Shown in pieces: positions 27,661-35,542 of a stretch of DNA of 47,266 bases (position 1 is its first letter; each line of letters begins with the position of its first letter). The position numbers were made by a program, and so were the translations under genes. The notes beneath the pieces were generated by a model. The model had not been told where the DNA came from. It did no database searches and saw only the letters and a list, made by a program, of their open reading frames with translations. This stretch comes from CAZCFB01 sp964511535. Its GTDB lineage: Bacteria; Myxococcota_A; Polyangia; GCA-2747355; CAZCFB01. The stretch spans positions 1 to 47,266 of the forward strand of contig CAZEFW010000059.1 in the NCBI GenBank assembly GCA_964511535.1, in the 5' to 3' direction.

Positions 27661-29331
27661 TTGGGCAAATTCGATGATGCCACCAGAGCCCATGAGCGAG
27701 GGGAATTCGCGGAAGCGCTGGCGCTTTTCGGGGAGCTCGCGGACAGCGGGGACCCCGCGTCACAGGCAAACCTGGCGACCATGCTGCGGGAGGGAGAGGG
27801 CGCGGATGTGGACCTGCCGCGAGCCAGGCAATTGTTTCGACAGGCGGCGCAGCAGGGGAACGCCGTGGCGTGCATCGAGCTCGGAATCCTCCTCGCCAAT
27901 GGCCAGGGGGGTGAGCCGGATCCCATACAAGCCGCGCGCTGGGTCTCCATCGGGTGGGCCCTGGGGGAGGAGGAGGCCAGGCCTCTGCTGGACGACCTCA
28001 ACGCCAACCTGACCCCGGGCCAGCAGCAGCAGGTCAAGGATGAATGCGACCTGTGGTTCGAGGCCTTCCGGCGAGGTGACCCTCCACGGCAGGCGCCTCC
28101 GGAGAGCCACGATTCGCCGGTGAGCGAGAGCAAGCCGGGGACCAGGGAGGCGCCCCGTTCGCATCCAGAAGGCGAGGACATCCAGGAGGCCCTCACTCGC
28201 CACATGCTCCGGGCGTTTGGCCGCGATCCAAACTTGGCCAGGCAGGCACCTGCCCCGGACCCACCCCGGCGCTCACCCATGGCAGGTCACGCAGGAACAA
28301 TCATCGTCTTTTGCGTGGGGCTCCTCCTTCTGGGCGGGATAGGCGTCGGTGGGTACTACGGGGTGACGGCCATCACCGGGGCCATCAGTTCTCGGTTTGA
28401 TCCCGTTGAGCAGATGCTCGGCGCTGACATGCAGAGAAAGTGCGAAGGGACGAGGAGCGCGCTGAAAGATCTGGATGGCTTCGAGCCTCCGCGACGGCAG
28501 GCCGCGGCCCTGGCCGCCGTGACGATCCTTCAGAAGATTGAAGATCTTCATGACTGCAGCGAGGAGGCCGCGCTGCTGGCCACCTCTCATCTGGACGAAC
28601 CTGTGCTGATGGCGCTGCTGACGGCTACCTTCTCTTTGCGGGCGCTATCGGCAGGGGACCCCCGGCGGATCGAGCCGGTACTCAATACAATGAGCTCCCA
28701 GCAGGTGGACCGGGTGCTCCAGACCGGATTGACCTCACCTTCTGCCCGGGTGCAGCGAGCAGCGCTGGAGCGCGCCAGGGACCCCGAATTCGTCCATATG
28801 GCAAAAAACAGGGCGCGATACTTGCCCCGGATCCGGGAGGCGACCCGGAGCGCCAACGTCGAGGTCCAGGCTGCAGCGAAGGCAGCCGTGAGCCATCTTT
28901 CGCCACAACCACCTAAGCCGACATCCTCCAGTGGAGAGCCTGATCAGGTCTCAGGTTCGCCGCCATCGCCTCCTGCCCCGGGAGGAGCCCCCTCCAGGTT
29001 GTCCGTCGGCGTTGGGGGCTCTGTGACCGGGAGCATTGTCCGCCCGCTGCTGATTAGCATCAACAAGAGGCAAACCGAGTTGGAGGGGTGCCTGAAGTAC
29101 TTCGACATTGCATCCAAGGGGCCCTCGCTCATGCGCCTGACGATCTTCCTCACCGGTCCCCGCTGTCGGGTCCAGACCGTCGCGCTAACTCACCCCACGG
29201 GCAACCAGCGGTTCGACCGGTGCATCCGCAACAAGTTCAAGTCGTGGACGGTGCCCACCTCCGGCGGTTGCGGTGCAAGGGACCGCTACAACCTGCGCAT
29301 CGAGATCCGCCCGCCCGGCGAACCGGGGTGA
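27661..29331 (+). CDS. Sel1-like repeat / single TM / AgmX-PglI-like C-terminal protein
   Basis: A 556-residue protein from a TTG start (GGAG seven bases upstream). Residues ~1-110 hold Sel1-like TPR units (ALALFGELADSGDPASQANLATML and ARQLFRQAAQQGNAVACIELGILLANGQG). A Pro-rich cytosolic linker leads to one membrane helix (~213-238: TIIVFCVGLLLLGGIGVGGYYGV). The outer part has a helical HEAT-like stretch (~260-420), a Pro/Ser linker, and a C-terminal domain with the paired-Cys plan of AgmX/PglI C-terminal domains (LEGCLKYFDIAS ... FDRCIRNKFKSWTVP). In Myxococcus such domains occur in gliding and surface-machinery proteins. Role here is unknown; a cell-envelope scaffold is plausible. Confidence 0.75.
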   Translation: MGKFDDATRAHERGEFAEALALFGELADSGDPASQANLATMLREGEGADVDLPRARQLFRQAAQQGNAVACIELGILLANGQGGEPDPIQAARWVSIGWALGEEEARPLLDDLNANLTPGQQQQVKDECDLWFEAFRRGDPPRQAPPESHDSPVSESKPGTREAPRSHPEGEDIQEALTRHMLRAFGRDPNLARQAPAPDPPRRSPMAGHAGTIIVFCVGLLLLGGIGVGGYYGVTAITGAISSRFDPVEQMLGADMQRKCEGTRSALKDLDGFEPPRRQAAALAAVTILQKIEDLHDCSEEAALLATSHLDEPVLMALLTATFSLRALSAGDPRRIEPVLNTMSSQQVDRVLQTGLTSPSARVQRAALERARDPEFVHMAKNRARYLPRIREATRSANVEVQAAAKAAVSHLSPQPPKPTSSSGEPDQVSGSPPSPPAPGGAPSRLSVGVGGSVTGSIVRPLLISINKRQTELEGCLKYFDIASKGPSLMRLTIFLTGPRCRVQTVALTHPTGNQRFDRCIRNKFKSWTVPTSGGCGARDRYNLRIEIRPPGEPG

Positions 29332-29384
29332 CGCTGCGGTCGCTTTGCCGCCCCCTGCCCCGGCTCCGATTACCAGATTTCCTG

Positions 29385-29390
29385 TATCAT
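29385..29390 (+). promoter_or_regulatory. Candidate -10 (TATCAT) for the ZU5 lipoprotein gene
   Basis: TGTATCATGG, a five-of-six match to TATAAT, 67 bases before the ATG at 29458. Confidence 0.3.
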
Positions 29391-29457
29391 GGCGCCACGC
29401 GCGGGGGGCAGCAGGACCCGGGTCAACGCCACGCAAGCGCGCGAGGGAGGATAGAGC

Positions 29458-31485
29458 ATGAACAGAGTTTGGCTGGTCAGCGCCCTGTGCCTGGCGCTCC
29501 TGGGCTGCGAGGAGGACGACACCGTCAGCGCCACCATCGGCGCCGAGGGCGGGAGCCTGGTGTCCAGTGACGGCAAGGTTACTTTGCAGGTGCCGGAGGG
29601 GGCGCTCGCTAGCCCGACCACCTTCACCATCGCCACGTCCAGGGACGACCCCGCCGGCAACCTGGGCCGCGCCTACGCCCTGGGCCCGTCGGGCCGCACC
29701 TTCAAGTACCCGCTCAAGCTGATCATGTCCTACGACGAGGCGCTGCCGGCCGGCGCCGACCCGAAGGAGCTGTGGGTGGCCGTTGCGCAGCAGGGCGAGT
29801 GGATGCCGCTGATGGCAAGCTCGGTGGACACCAAGAAGCGGGAGGTGGCGGCCGAGGTCTCGAGCTTCTCCGTCTACTCCCTGCTGATGTACAAGCTGTA
29901 CAAGCTGATGGCTGCCTTCGGCGGAGACGCCTCCGGAAAGAAGCACCCCTGTCTGTGCGAGACCAACATCTGGAAGATCTGCTGCCTCCAGAGCGGGCCC
30001 AAGAACCCGAAGCTCTTCAACTCCTGGACCACCGAGCTGTCACCAGGCCGCTGCGGTTGCGCCAACGCCGACTCGTATCGACTTTTCGAGTGCTACGAGA
30101 ACAACGCCGGCTACGAGTTCGGCGGCTGCACCGCCTGCGAGCGGAACTGCTGCAAGCTGGCCAAGGCGGAATTCGTGGCGAAGGATGGCGAGTGCTGGTG
30201 CAAGCCAACTCCCAGGGGTGAGGAGTGCCTCAAGGCGTGCAAGAAGAAGTTCAAGCACCTGACCACGTGTGAGCTGTCCCGCGCCAACAAGGATGAGCTG
30301 CTCAACACTCTCGTGGCGGCGGACCTCAAGGGCTTCTGCAAGCTGCTGAAGCAGGTCTCGCAGGACAAGGTCACCGCCAAGTGCGCGCCGGCTCTGCACG
30401 CCCTGCTCACCAGCTGCGAGACCAAGAACGTCTCCGGCTGCACCCTGAGCACCAAGATGTTCCTGGCCTGCGCCATGGCCATCGGCAAGAGCGGCTGCCC
30501 GGCGCCGGCAGTGTGCGCCCGGACCTGCAAGGGCCTGGGCCCGTCCAGCGACATGGGCGTCCGCGACGCCAGCACCACCGACGGGCCTACGACGGGCGAC
30601 CTGACCGAAAGGGACGGCCCCACCTCGCCAGTCAACAAAGACCTGGTGGCCCTGCGCTGGAACGACGGCATCAAGAAGGAGGAGGTGGGCCTGCTGAACA
30701 GCAAGTCAGGTGCCTTCTCGGTCATGGGCTATGCTGGCGACCTGCAGGTCTGGTCCGGCGACGCTGTCGTGGTGGGCAAGAACCTGTATGTCACCGGCCG
30801 TAGTTCCACCTCGGGCACAGCTCCCCAGAAGCTGTACACCGTCAGCCTGCCAGGGGGGAAGCTCACCGGCACCTCCACCTTCTCCGGGGGTAGCCACAAC
30901 CTGCTGAGCCCTGATAACAAGGGGCGGCTCATCGCCATGCGGTACCTGAACAACAAGATGGACTTCGGGGTCGTCACCGCCGCCTCGGCCGGCTACGCCT
31001 CCATCGGCGCCACCGGCCTGTACTCCCACTCCAACAACTTCGTGGTCAACGGCGCCACCCTGCACGGCTGGGGCAGGATGTCGCCGAACCCCAACGGCAC
31101 CCTGCCGGACTTCGTCTACTCCTGGAACCTGTCCAACGGCAAGCTTGTGGCAACGGGCAACCTCGGCGTGAGCGCCGGCATCACCCTGGCCGGCGTGGAC
31201 AGCAAGGGGCGGCTCATCGCCTGGCGCTGGTCCCCCGGCAAGCATGAGTTCGGCGTGCTCGACGCCAGCACGGGCAAGTTCACCCCCATCGGCACCACCG
31301 GTCTGGTGACCACCACCAACATCAGGCTCATGGACAGCGACCACCTGTTCACCTTCGGCAAGCAGAGCGCGGACCCCAACAACGTATTGCCGATGAAGCT
31401 CTTTTCGTGGAACGTCCTCACCGGCGCGCAGACCACCGCCACCAAGGTGAGCCAGACCTACTTCCTGGCCGGCGTCGCGCCCTAG
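29458..31485 (+). CDS. Lipoprotein with ZU5-like domain, Cys-rich middle and beta-rich C-terminus
   Basis: A 675-residue protein with lipobox LALLGC (Cys17). Residues ~24-135 resemble a ZU5 domain (IGAEGGSLVSSDGKVTLQVPEGALASPTTFTI...YEQ-like strands ending in EVSSFSVYSLLM). The middle (~155-365) has about 30 cysteines in irregular spacing (CLCETNIWKICC, CGCANADSY, CTACERNCCKLAK). An Asp/Thr/Gly linker follows, then a beta-rich region (~385-675) with repeats such as NLLSPDNKGRLIAMRYLNNKMDFGVV and AGVDSKGRLIAWRWSPGKHEFGVL, probably a propeller. No catalytic motif seen. First of four consecutive plus-strand lipoproteins. Confidence 0.8.
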   Translation: MNRVWLVSALCLALLGCEEDDTVSATIGAEGGSLVSSDGKVTLQVPEGALASPTTFTIATSRDDPAGNLGRAYALGPSGRTFKYPLKLIMSYDEALPAGADPKELWVAVAQQGEWMPLMASSVDTKKREVAAEVSSFSVYSLLMYKLYKLMAAFGGDASGKKHPCLCETNIWKICCLQSGPKNPKLFNSWTTELSPGRCGCANADSYRLFECYENNAGYEFGGCTACERNCCKLAKAEFVAKDGECWCKPTPRGEECLKACKKKFKHLTTCELSRANKDELLNTLVAADLKGFCKLLKQVSQDKVTAKCAPALHALLTSCETKNVSGCTLSTKMFLACAMAIGKSGCPAPAVCARTCKGLGPSSDMGVRDASTTDGPTTGDLTERDGPTSPVNKDLVALRWNDGIKKEEVGLLNSKSGAFSVMGYAGDLQVWSGDAVVVGKNLYVTGRSSTSGTAPQKLYTVSLPGGKLTGTSTFSGGSHNLLSPDNKGRLIAMRYLNNKMDFGVVTAASAGYASIGATGLYSHSNNFVVNGATLHGWGRMSPNPNGTLPDFVYSWNLSNGKLVATGNLGVSAGITLAGVDSKGRLIAWRWSPGKHEFGVLDASTGKFTPIGTTGLVTTTNIRLMDSDHLFTFGKQSADPNNVLPMKLFSWNVLTGAQTTATKVSQTYFLAGVAP

Positions 31486-31532
31486 TGGGCCCCGGGGAGG
31501 TGGCGCTCCAAGCAGCAGCCAGGGCACCGTCT

Positions 31533-31547
31533 TGTGGAAGCTCCACA
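31533..31547 (+). terminator. Hairpin TGTGGA-AGC-TCCACA after the ZU5 lipoprotein
   Basis: A 6-bp perfect stem with a 3-nt loop, 47 bases past the stop at 31485. No U-tract follows, so intrinsic termination is uncertain. Confidence 0.35.
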
Positions 31548-31609
31548 GCCCCACCCCCGGCCTCGGAGCTGGCCTCGTGGCGTGCGGTCGGGTGGTCCGG
31601 GCGCGGTGG

Positions 31610-31615
31610 TACAAT
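31610..31615 (+). promoter_or_regulatory. Candidate -10 (TACAAT) for the RCC1 lipoprotein
   Basis: GGTACAATGG, five of six consensus bases, 31 bases before the ATG at 31647. No clear -35. Confidence 0.35.
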
Positions 31616-31646
31616 GGCGGTCCATCCGCGGCGGAGAGGTCCTGGG

Positions 31647-33575
31647 ATGAAGGGGTCGGCGACTGTCCTTGTTGTGCTGTGTTGGATCCTGGCGAGCTGC
31701 CAGCGCGAGCCGGTTCAGGTGATGTGGCTGGACGGCGGCGGCCCGGCGGATGCAGCTTCGCTCGACGCGACTGTGCGTCCAGATCTTGCCCCGGCAGACC
31801 TGGCGCCACTCGACCAGACGCTGACGCATGACCTGACGCCGCCGGACCTGCTGCTGACGTCGGACCTGTCGATTCCCGACCTGGCGTTGACGCCGGACCT
31901 GGCGCCGCTCGATCTGGCGGCCACGCCAGATCAGCCGCTGCCCGATCTGGCCACGCCCGATCTGGCGGCCACGCCTGACCTGCCGCTGCCCGATCTGGCT
32001 CCGCCCGACCTCGTCTCCCCACCGGACTCCGCGCCCCCGCCCACCGGCCCGTACATCGACGTGGCGGCCGGGGGGCTGCTCTCCTGCGCCATCACCAAGG
32101 CCGGCGCCATCAAGTGCTGGGGCGAAAACCACTACGATATAAACAAGGTCCCCAAGGGGGTGTTCACCCGGCTCGCCGCCGGCGGCACCCAGATCTGCGC
32201 CATGGACAAGGCCGGCGCCATCAAGTGCTGGGGCGAGTCGCGCGGCGGCATGACCGCGCCCCCGTCCGGTGCCTTCGTACAGCTCAGCGCCAACGGCGAC
32301 GCGCGCTGGGGCGTGGGCCACGCCTGCGCTGTCAACGCGTCCGGCGCCATCAAGTGCTGGGGCTACAGCTTCAAGGGCAAGACCACGGTCCCGGCCGGCA
32401 CCTTCAAGCATGTGAGCGCCGGCAAGGACCACTCCTGCGCCGTCACCACCGGCGGCAAGGTCCTGTGCTGGGGCGACCTGAAGACCGCGCCGTCAGGCAC
32501 CTTCACCACGGTCACCTGTGGCAACAGCCACGCCTGCGCCCTGGACCAGGCGGGCAAGGCCACCTGCTGGGGCAGCCTCAAGACCGCGCCCGCTGACAGC
32601 TTCTCCCAGATCAGCGCGGGCGACGGCTTCAGCTGTGGCCTCATCAAGAGCACCGGCAAGGTCAAGTGCTGGGGCAGCGCCGCGCTGGTCAAGGCCACGC
32701 CCACCGCCGGCGCTTACGCCAGGGTCAGCGCGGGTCACGGCCACGCCTGCGCGCTCACCACGGCCGGCGACCTCGCCTGCTGGGGCTCGGACAAGTACGC
32801 CCAGGCCACCACGCCTCAGGTGAAGTTCACCCACATCAGCCCCGGCAACGGGCATGGCTGCGGGCTCACCACCGCGGGCCAGGTCAGGTGCTGGCTCGGC
32901 GGAGTCTACGCCCACAACGTCTACGGTCAGGGCAACTCGCCCACCGGCACCTTCAAGGATGTCAGCGCCAGCTACCACCACACATGCGGCGTGCGCACCT
33001 CCGGCGTGGTGACCTGCTGGGGCGACAACAAGTACAGCCGGAGCGCCGGGGCGAAAGGCACCTTCACCAGGGTGGCCGCAGGGGCCAGGCATGGCTGCGC
33101 CGTGTCCACCGCCGGCGCCATCAAGTGCTGGGGCGAAAAGAACGCCTCCATCGTCCCGCCGGCCGGCAACTTCAAGCAGGTGGCCGCCGGCTACAAGTAC
33201 TCCTGCGGGCTCACCACCGCGGGCAAGATCCTCTGCTGGGGTGGAAAGACGCCGACGCCAGTCGGGACCTTCGCTCAGATCCATGGCGGCCCGGGGCACA
33301 TGTGCGCGCTCAGTACCAGCGGCGCGGTCAAGTGCTGGGGCAGCGCCTTCGCTTCATCCCCGGCGGGCAAGTTCATCCAGGTGCGCGCCGAATACACCAG
33401 GAGCTGCGGCGTGACCACGGCGGGCAAGGTCCTCTGCTGGGGCAGCGACCCCAAGAAGCTCACCTCCCCCATCAGCGGCACCTTCCACAGGTTCTACCCT
33501 GGCACCGACTTCTCCTGCGCCATGACCAAGGGCGGGGCGGTCACCTGTTGGGGTTCCATCGTGCTGTCGGGCTGA
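31647..33575 (+). CDS. RCC1-repeat beta-propeller lipoprotein with Pro-Asp-Leu stalk
   Basis: The ATG at 31647 (GGAGAGG seven bases upstream) gives 642 residues with lipobox LASC (Cys18). Upstream in-frame codons are not supported. Residues ~40-128 form a stalk rich in PDLA/PDL units. From ~134 to the end there are 14 repeats of the bacterial RCC1-like blade, each with CAxxxxGxxxCWG (e.g. CAITKAGAIKCWG), so each blade holds a Cys pair that can form a disulfide. Fourteen blades would make two seven-blade propellers. RCC1-like folds serve in binding; in eukaryotes RCC1 is a GEF, but the bacterial secreted versions have no known enzymatic role. Confidence 0.88.
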   Translation: MKGSATVLVVLCWILASCQREPVQVMWLDGGGPADAASLDATVRPDLAPADLAPLDQTLTHDLTPPDLLLTSDLSIPDLALTPDLAPLDLAATPDQPLPDLATPDLAATPDLPLPDLAPPDLVSPPDSAPPPTGPYIDVAAGGLLSCAITKAGAIKCWGENHYDINKVPKGVFTRLAAGGTQICAMDKAGAIKCWGESRGGMTAPPSGAFVQLSANGDARWGVGHACAVNASGAIKCWGYSFKGKTTVPAGTFKHVSAGKDHSCAVTTGGKVLCWGDLKTAPSGTFTTVTCGNSHACALDQAGKATCWGSLKTAPADSFSQISAGDGFSCGLIKSTGKVKCWGSAALVKATPTAGAYARVSAGHGHACALTTAGDLACWGSDKYAQATTPQVKFTHISPGNGHGCGLTTAGQVRCWLGGVYAHNVYGQGNSPTGTFKDVSASYHHTCGVRTSGVVTCWGDNKYSRSAGAKGTFTRVAAGARHGCAVSTAGAIKCWGEKNASIVPPAGNFKQVAAGYKYSCGLTTAGKILCWGGKTPTPVGTFAQIHGGPGHMCALSTSGAVKCWGSAFASSPAGKFIQVRAEYTRSCGVTTAGKVLCWGSDPKKLTSPISGTFHRFYPGTDFSCAMTKGGAVTCWGSIVLSG

Positions 33576-33724
33576 GGCCGCAGGACCAGGGCGGTTCGTC
33601 GCCGCTTTATAGCCAGTAGCCAGCACCAACCTGGCTGCGCATGGCCAGGGCCCGGAAGCCCTTAGCGCTCTCCTCTTGCCTTTTTTTGAGCCCCCCTGGA
33701 CATTGGGCGCTCAGGAGGGAACCG

Positions 33725-35542
33725 ATGCGTTTATCTCACGCCCTGCTGGGCGGAATCTTGCTTGTAGGGGGGTGCGGCGAGGGCCCGGCGCGACGCTGCG
33801 CAGACGCTGCCCCTGTGGATCAGATCGTGGCCGCGGACATGCGAGCGGCGGAGGGCTCGCCTGCTGTGGATCTGGCCTCGCCCGACGCCAAGGCGCCCCC
33901 GGCCGATGTCGGTGCGCCCGCTGATTCACAGGCGCCTGCAGACGCCTCGACGCCGCCTGACAGCGCTCTCCCCCCGGACGCTGCCGCCGCCCCGGATGCG
34001 AAGGTGGCGCCGGACAGCGCGCCCGCCACGCCGGACAGCGCGCCCGCCACGCCGGACAGCGCCGCCGTCACCCTGGACAAGGGCAAGCCGCCGGCCAGCT
34101 GCGGCAACGGCCAGGTGGATCCCGGCGAGCAGTGCGACGGCAGCGTCTCCAAGAAGGTCACCTGCACCTCCCTTGGCTTCATGGGCGGAACGGTGGCGTG
34201 CGATTCCTACTGCAAGTACGACACGGCCAAGTGCGAGAAGTGTGGGGACGGCAAGATCCACAGCGGAGAGCAGTGCGACAAGACCAACCTCAACGGCAAG
34301 ACTTGCAAGGATCTGGGTTTCACCGGCGGGATCCTCGGCTGCGCCGTGACCTGCGCCCTGTCCAGCGACCAGTGCACCAGCAAGGGGTGCACCTCCGCGG
34401 CGGTCGCCGGCGGGAGCTACAAGGTGACCACCAGCGGGTCCACCTATCCAACGGCCAACGGCAGCCCGTCCATGGCCCTGGACGGGCAGGGCAAGGTTCA
34501 CCTGCTGTTCCGCAAGGACCTGACCTACGTCACCGATCTGTCGGGCAGCTGGAAGTCGACCAAGTTGAAGTCGGGCACAACCGCCGACTGTCACGCCCTG
34601 GCCGTGGACAGCGCGGGCAAGGTGCATGTCGCCTACCGTGACAGCGCCAAGGTGTTGTGGACCCTGTCCAACGCAGGCGGCAGCTGGGCCGCCCAGCTGC
34701 TGGACAAGGGCGTGGGCTGCGGCTTCAGCGTGGCCGCGGCCGGCCCCGGCGATGTGGGCGTGGCCTACACCGTCACGGGCGCGTCGGGCGACCTGGTGCG
34801 CCACGCCAGCCTGAGCAAGGGCAAGTGGACCAAGGCGCCCGTGACCGCGGGGGCCAAGGCCATCTCCAACCTGGTGAGGGACGGCAAGGGCGGGACCTAC
34901 CTCGCGGTCTCCTTTCCCGGCCTGGTGCGGGTGATCAAGAAGCAGCCCACGGGCTGGAAGATCCTCGCCTCATATGCGGGCAACTTCCCCGACCCGGGCG
35001 CGGCCACCCTGGACAGCAAGGGGGCCCTGCACCTGATCATCTCCGCGGGCAGCAGACAGTATGTCACCAACCGGTCGGGCGCCTGGGTGTCCACGCCGCT
35101 GGTCGTCAACGTGTACACCGCGGCCATCGCCGTGGACGCCGCGGGCCACGCCTACCTGGCCGGCACCGCCCCCGGCACCAACAAGGCATTCAACTGCATG
35201 TCGCGGGTGGGCGTCTACGGCTACGCCTTCGACTACTGGGGGACCTGCAAGGCCCAGGCGCCTGCCATCTACACCAACGCCTCGGGCAGCTGGGCGGCCA
35301 GCCCGACCATGCTCGTGGAGTCAGACGACGAGCTCCATGACTGGGACATGGCCTGCGAGAAGACCTGGACCTTCTACAGCACCACCATCATCTCGCAGAT
35401 GAAGGTCCACGGGGCCAGGCTCCACCTGGCCTACGGCCGCCGCACGACCAGGAACCACTACATGTACTCCCAGTATTGCGCCAACTATTCGTACTCCGAT
35501 TACACCACCGAAGACGCACACAAGGTGAGGTGCTTGAAATGA
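33725..35542 (+). CDS. Lipoprotein with CGNG/GEQCDG modules and propeller-like domain
   Basis: The ATG at 33725 has AGGAGG six bases upstream; lipobox LVGGC (Cys17); 605 residues. An Ala/Pro/Asp linker (PDSAPATPDSAPATPDSA, ~100-117) leads to two Cys modules of the Myxococcus cysteine-rich type (CGNGQVDPGEQCDG and CGDGKIHSGEQCDK). Then follow repeated strands such as MALDGQGKVHLLFRKD and AVDSAGKVHVAYRDSAK, a sialidase/BNR-like propeller pattern without the Asp-box sugar-binding motif being clear. The C-terminus has Tyr/Cys-rich loops. The stop overlaps the next ATG (ATGA), so the two genes are co-translated. Confidence 0.82.
   Translation: MRLSHALLGGILLVGGCGEGPARRCADAAPVDQIVAADMRAAEGSPAVDLASPDAKAPPADVGAPADSQAPADASTPPDSALPPDAAAAPDAKVAPDSAPATPDSAPATPDSAAVTLDKGKPPASCGNGQVDPGEQCDGSVSKKVTCTSLGFMGGTVACDSYCKYDTAKCEKCGDGKIHSGEQCDKTNLNGKTCKDLGFTGGILGCAVTCALSSDQCTSKGCTSAAVAGGSYKVTTSGSTYPTANGSPSMALDGQGKVHLLFRKDLTYVTDLSGSWKSTKLKSGTTADCHALAVDSAGKVHVAYRDSAKVLWTLSNAGGSWAAQLLDKGVGCGFSVAAAGPGDVGVAYTVTGASGDLVRHASLSKGKWTKAPVTAGAKAISNLVRDGKGGTYLAVSFPGLVRVIKKQPTGWKILASYAGNFPDPGAATLDSKGALHLIISAGSRQYVTNRSGAWVSTPLVVNVYTAAIAVDAAGHAYLAGTAPGTNKAFNCMSRVGVYGYAFDYWGTCKAQAPAIYTNASGSWAASPTMLVESDDELHDWDMACEKTWTFYSTTIISQMKVHGARLHLAYGRRTTRNHYMYSQYCANYSYSDYTTEDAHKVRCLK

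Noticed and set aside
31407..31646. Longer start for the RCC1 lipoprotein (80 more codons)
   Set aside because: The extension overlaps the previous gene's end, lacks a signal peptide at its start, and the ATG at 31647 has both SD and lipoprotein signal.
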